In this document: positions 59,135 through 64,000 of the stretch, one piece after another
How positions within the stretch are numbered: position 1 is the first letter of the stretch
How the letters are laid out: every line of letters starts with the position of its first letter
From: Diospyros lotus
Lineage: Eukaryota; Streptophyta; Magnoliopsida; Ericales; Ebenaceae
Reading direction: 5' to 3'
DNA: 64,000 nucleotides
Assembly: GCF_014633365.1 (NCBI RefSeq)
Contig: NC_068338.1
Location: forward strand, 50,107,716-50,171,715
Notes under the pieces: generated by a model
The model's database searches: none
Seen by the model: only the letters and a program-made list of their open reading frames with translations
Told to the model about the DNA's origin: nothing
Position numbers and translations under genes: made by a program

Positions 59135-61850
59135 CAACACAGGAAGGAAGAAAGAAAGGTTGAGAAGGAACTTCAGATTAATTAATTAAGCTAGCTGCAA
59201 GAGTTGACCGTCAGAGATCGACCGGTATTATATGCTCGTTGTGAACACTTTCAGAATAAAAAATCACAATAATTGTATCTTCAAATTTTATAAGTAGGTA
59301 GCCATGTGGGTTTAATTAGTTGAATAATAATTGAGCTGAAAGATACTTAAGAATAGCATTATCCCATGATCCCTTCATTAATTAACCATATATATAAAAC
59401 TGTAAAGTATAAACTATATATATAGATTCAACTTTGAATATGCTATATATATATGGTATGGTCAACTAATTAAGTCAGCTTCTGCGCTGCCAAAAAAACA
59501 GGAGCCTGCCTTGGAGATAATTATTAATTATTGCAATTTTGGATTTCTTCATAGAGAAAATGTCAAACTTTAACTAATCTATACTATCATAATTTTGAAT
59601 TAATTAATTCATCATGAGTGGTTAATTTTTTCAACATCTCTAAAATTCTATATTATTTGTAACAAAATATTAAATTAGCACGTGGTGTTGAAACATTGGG
59701 TTCTAGTCAGTCTAGTTAACTCCTTCACTTCCCCACCACACCACAGCATACATTGACTTGAGTGGTATTCAAAACACACACGCCATTAACGTAAAGATTG
59801 AGAGTTAATTTAGACCACCATATATGTTCAAGTTGACTTAAATAGTAATACTAAATTACTATTGAATATACATTAATTAATTAATTAATTAATTATTGGA
59901 ACACAACCTCACACGATCGCTAGTGTAACGTGTACTCATTCTCTACCTTTTCCCACCATCCAATCAACAAACAACATAAACTAAAAAAACAATTGTTAGA
60001 CTGCAATGCATATTATGGATAACGTTAGGACAAAATTTGAGAAACCCAAACCCATATACGTGTTAGTGTTTGATTGGCTAAATTTAATATTTAATATTTA
60101 ACACTTAGTAAGTCAATCAGAATTTGATACATCACATGAGTTTGAGAATTCACTATCTATAATAATATTAACAATTGTCAAGCAACACTAAATGTATTTT
60201 ATTGTTGTTTAATTTAAGGACAATAATTAACATTTCCGAGATGTAGCTAGGTTTATTACGGCATATATTTAAACATATTTTTGTATTGGACTTGTACATG
60301 TTGGGGTGGTCTATCTCTTGGGCCCAGTTTCCCAGTTCAACATCTTATATTCCAAAATTGAAATTGATTCTAGTTTTTAGAAATTTGGGTTCCGTGACAT
60401 GCAGCCAACCCAACATATAATCCAGCGCACATTTACGTATGTTTTACAATTTTGGGCTGGGCCAATCCTGATAAGTTATTGCCCGGGCCTGAGCCCGAAT
60501 ATAACTGCGCAACCAAACAGTTCTAAAGAACTTAAAGTATGAAATTAAAATTTTTTATGAAAAAAAAAAAAGAGCTAAGAATTGACGCTTGATCATGTAA
60601 GATTCTGTCTAAATATTATGATTTTTTATGGGCAATTTCGTAAATCGCTACAAAAGATTACTTTTAGTGGCGATAATATAAATTCACCAGCAAAATTAAC
60701 AATTGAACATAATAAATTTAACAAATTCCTTCATGTTTGACTTTAATCAGAAATCCAAATAATTTATGTACGTTAACTTTTAAATATAATTAGTTACACG
60801 TGCATGGGTGTGTTTTTTAAAATTATTATATTTATTTGGTAAATATATTGTACACGTACATTAATAATTTATAAATTATATACATCATAAGCACGTAAAA
60901 ATTAATAATTGATGATGGCATAAAAATTTGAATCCTATTCATAAGAAACTACCAAGTTATGCTTGTCTATCACCAAGCCAACTCTTAATATGGTGGTAGT
61001 GACTAATATGATTAACAAAATAATAATTAAAAAAAAAAAGAGAGAGACAATAATAATGAAGGATTATATTAATCCCCCTTGACGATTACCCTGTGCATGT
61101 CTATTAATCTCAAGAGCCCACAAGTTATGCCCATCTCTTCTTGTGCTCTTTAAACACACAGCTTGTTGGTTGTTAGTGGTTGGTCATTCATCAGTTTTCT
61201 TGTTAGTCTTGCCCTTCCCTCTTGTGTTATCAGATTTGATCAATCCGTATATTTTTTGTTTGGTTTCTAATATAATGCTTGATTTAAAAAAGCCAAACAT
61301 ATATATACCAAATAAACAAATATTTACGCAGAAATCTTTAATGTTTGCATGAAGTCAGCAGAATAATCAAAAGAACGTTGAACTCAATCCAAGAGAGCAA
61401 AGCCAGAAGAAGAAAAAAAGAGGATCAAAGAGGGATAGATTCGGTAGTTGAGGTTTCCCTCTTCAAGTACTAGATTTCTTAAGGGGCTTCCCAGATGATA
61501 GATTTTATTTCCAACACCATGTCCAAACACAACACTTCCATCAGTGCATATGCTTAATTATTGTATTTTCTGCAAAATTAATAGTTAACCACCATTAACG
61601 CCAGGATCAATGGAAATTTTTGTTTATATATATATGATGATGATGATGATGATCCATCGCGGCAGAAAGCTCCAATTCAACATAACCCGTCTTGGACCCA
61701 TCTTTCTACCGACAAAGTTCATGTGAGGAGAAGATGGTGATTAAATACTAGCAGCTACTTACAAGTTAGATCACAATTCGTTAATTATCTAAGCAGCATT
61801 GCGTGATTAGGGTTTGAGATATATGACAATTCCACACCATTTTTCTCAGT
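59135..61850. other. AT-rich intergenic region right of transporter F
   Basis: About 2.7 kb without a convincing gene. A (TTAA)n stretch lies at 59874-59896 and (ATG)n at 61634-61651. The segment 60050-60130 contains a small imperfect palindrome around TTTGATTGGCTAAATTTAAT and AGTCAATCAG, perhaps an old MITE. The 69-codon frame at 61143-61352 has no recognisable content. Confidence 0.45.
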
Positions 61851-62113
61851 CACTTATCATTCTGTCTGGATTTGCAGCCATCGATCTGTTTCTTCTTCTA
61901 TAAGCCAGCGTTCTGCTTCAAACCCAAACAACTCAACTTGTCGACCACGCCAGTCCGCTGGTCGACTGCTGAAGCCACATGGTATGGCAGCCCCGCCGGA
62001 GCTGGAAGCGATGGTAATGAGAAGCTTTAATTTACTTGGAAAATAAAATAAAAGCTTCACTTCGCCACTGTGGTAGTAACTCGATCCGAGTGAATCTAGT
62101 GATGTTACATGTT

Positions 62114-62134
62114 TGTGTGTGTGTGTGTGTGTGT
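62114..62134. repeat. (TG)n microsatellite
   Basis: About ten TG units in the first intron of the expansin pseudogene. Confidence 0.9.
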
Positions 62135-62870
62135 ATTATAGATGTATTCATGATGCAGCTGGAGGAGCATGTGGGCTCCGAGATACAGTGTCGCAGCCGC
62201 CTTTCTCTTCCATGGTCGCCGCCGTTGGCCGTGCTCTCTACCGCTCCGGCAAGGAATGCGGTGCCTGTTACCAGGTCCAAAATGTTGGGGTATATAAAGG
62301 GAAAAATGATAACAATATAATTGAGAAAAGATAAAATAAGAAATTTGAATATGTTAGGCCAGACATTTTTAGAAAACTGTATTTAGGATAGTAATTTCCT
62401 CACTAAGTGCAAATAGTTTATAGAAATTCTAACCCAAGATATAATGCCTAACTTTAAAAATCAAATTTTCATTTTTTGATCTCTTCTACCACTAAGAACT
62501 CAACTCAACAATGAGAGAAAATAGAGAGATAGATAATAGCAAATGAGTGAAGAAGTATAGATGGCTTTTTATATCTTCTACCTCAAATGTCCACACTATT
62601 TATAGACATTGAATTGGTGCTATCAATAGAGGCCAAAATATTAAAAATCACAACTTATTTGAAAGATAATGTCTACTAGAAATAGATTCATTTATTGGAA
62701 AAATCACAATTTTCTAATTTAAAAGCATATCATTTAAATTAAAAGTTATATTGATTCATTTTCTAATCGTTAATTTTCCACTGTTCGGATAAAAAGTTAA
62801 CTTTCTAGGAACAAAAGTCGACTTCTTTGGAGCAGGAATCAACTTCCAAGGGTAGAAGGTGACTCCCAAT

Positions 62871-62988
62871 GGCCAAAAATCGACTTTCGCAAGTCTTTAG
62901 TCAATCCAATTGAGAACCATTTATACAAAGGCCAAAAATCGATTTTCGCAAGTCTTTATTCAATCCAATTGAGAACCATTTATACAAA
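62871..62988. repeat. 59-bp tandem duplication in expansin intron 2
   Basis: Two adjacent units (62871-62929 and 62930-62988), each starting GGCCAAAAATCGA and ending TTTATACAAA, with two or three differences. They lie within a longer insert-like stretch (62280-63180), rich in TCGACTT motifs, that enlarges the intron to 953 bp. Confidence 0.9.
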
Positions 62989-63834
62989 CTCGATCTAATC
63001 GAGAACTATAATTGGACAATTAACTCTTATTTAAACAACAATCGACTTACATTCTATGAAAGTCGGGTTTTAGTATAAATACTTAAAAAAACATAAAATT
63101 AATATGAATATTATTATTAGGTAATACTAATATACACTTATATATAACACAAAATTCTTTCGATCTAACCACTCAGATTAATCTAGTATGATTTAATAAA
63201 ATTTTTGTATCCATTATATATGAACAGATCAAATGTAGGGCACATCCATCGTGTTCAGGGAATTACCAGTGAGAGTGGTCACAACAGGCCTCTGCCCAAT
63301 CCCGTCGTCGAAGTCACCGCCTCATTTTGATCTCAGCGGAACTTCCTTTGGCGCCATGGCCCATGGCCAAACCTGGCGAAGAAGACGACCTTCAAAACAC
63401 TGGCGATTTGCTCATTAGATATGCACGGTATATACAGAGTTTTCAAACCTGCAGAAACCCTAGATTAACAAAATCGCAAAATTGGAGATGGAATTATGCA
63501 TTGAAAATGAAATTTTCTCGTAGGGTTGCGTGCGATTACCCATGGAAGAAGATAGCGGTCCATGTGGATGCAGCCTGCAGGGTCAAACCCTAACTACTTC
63601 GCCGTGGCAGTGGAGTTTGAAGACGGAGATGGAGATCTGGCCGGTGCTGATCTAAAAGAAGCAGAAGGTCAGGACGAAGAACAGACGAATGGCAGGCGAT
63701 GCACAGTCATGGGGAGCTGTTTGGAAGCTGGATGCCCCAGTTGGGGACTGAAACCGCCATTATCGATCCGACTGAAGTCGCAGTACTCGGGGCGGAGCTT
63801 GGTGGCGACGAATGTGATCCCAGATGACTTATAG

Positions 63835-64000
63835 ATCCTTGGCTAACTATGAGCCATTGCTTTGATCTTCGTATAATTAATTAGCAGCTTCAGCTTCCAA
63901 AATGATATACCCAACGTATCAAAGGAGGGCCGGCTCAAGGGCTTAGGGCCTAGGCCATTCCTAATTTAGGGGTTCTTTAAAAAATATTAAAAAATTATTT
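63835..64000. other. 3' flank of the expansin pseudogene and edge of a repeat
   Basis: From about 63925 the DNA reads GGAGGGCCGGCTCAAGGGC then TTAGGGCCTAGGCC, a phrase common at the ends of plant transposons. It runs off the window, so neither type nor border can be settled. Confidence 0.35.

Larger units (their letters stand above)
61852..63834 (+). pseudogene. Beta-expansin (EXPB-like) pseudogene, 4 exons
   Basis: Beta-expansins are secreted cell-wall loosening proteins. Exon 1 (to 62013) contains FKPKQLNLST and ATWYGSPAGAGSD. Exon 2 (62159-62274) contains GGACGLRDTVSQPPFSSM and ECGACYQ. Exon 3 (63228-63427) starts IKCRAHPSCSG and continues, after a frame change, with PVRVVTTGLCP and HFDLSGTSFGAMA, then GEEDDLQNTGDLLIRYAR. 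Exon 4 (from 63524) has VACDYPWKKIAVHVDAAC, then YFAVAVEFEDGDGDLAGADLKEA, WGAVWKLDAP and PLSIRL...LVATNVIP. Lesions: no in-frame signal peptide or start, a shift near 63263, a 7-base duplication near 63357, shifts near 63580, 63700 and 63750, and an early stop at the C-terminus. Domain order and introns are otherwise those of the family. Confidence 0.9.

Noticed and set aside
62871..62988. CRISPR-like direct repeats
   Set aside because: Only two adjacent units with no spacers, in a plant genome; it is a simple tandem duplication.

Overview
This window looks like nuclear DNA from a dicot flowering plant. The genes have many GT-AG introns, the intergenic DNA is very AT-rich, transposons are numerous, and all recognisable proteins are plant families. 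I cannot name the species. Coordinates of spliced genes come from reading splice sites and phase by eye; every intact model sums to a multiple of three.

Layout. (1) 478-1064 (+) is the last exon of a receptor-like kinase with a degenerate catalytic loop. (2) 3178-18414 (-) is a 13-exon ceramide kinase gene. Its 8-kb first intron holds a broken Ty3/gypsy element inserted in a small TRIM element, plus a solo LTR. (3) 18.4-21.3 kb holds two long foldback elements, one with a perfect 9-bp target duplication. (4) 21280-25487 (-) is a 7-exon isoaspartyl peptidase/asparaginase-type Ntn hydrolase. (5) 27248-34108 (-) is a 9-exon RhoGAP-domain gene carrying a non-autonomous LTR element, hAT remnants and one GC-AG intron. 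(6) 37343-59070 is a cluster of six STP/HEX6-type hexose:proton symporter copies, called A to F here. A, B, D and F read as intact; C and E are pseudogenes. (7) 61.9-63.8 kb is a decayed beta-expansin.

The hexose transporter cluster is the most informative region. Orientation is A-, B-, C-, D+, E+, F-. All copies share introns 1 and 2 at the same codons, but B has a private extra intron, and D and F share a different one. Both extra introns are flanked by 5-bp direct repeats that overlap the splice sites, as expected for recent intron gain. Copy C is split by a 696-bp solo LTR with a perfect 5-bp duplication, and a 697-bp LTR of the same family lies about 200 bp upstream of its start codon. 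Copy A carries Glu in place of the Asp expected at the proton-coupling position.

No rRNA, tRNA, CRISPR or bacterial-type operon was seen. The genes do not form one pathway: membrane sugar import is the shared function of the cluster, and the other genes are unrelated housekeeping or signalling loci.
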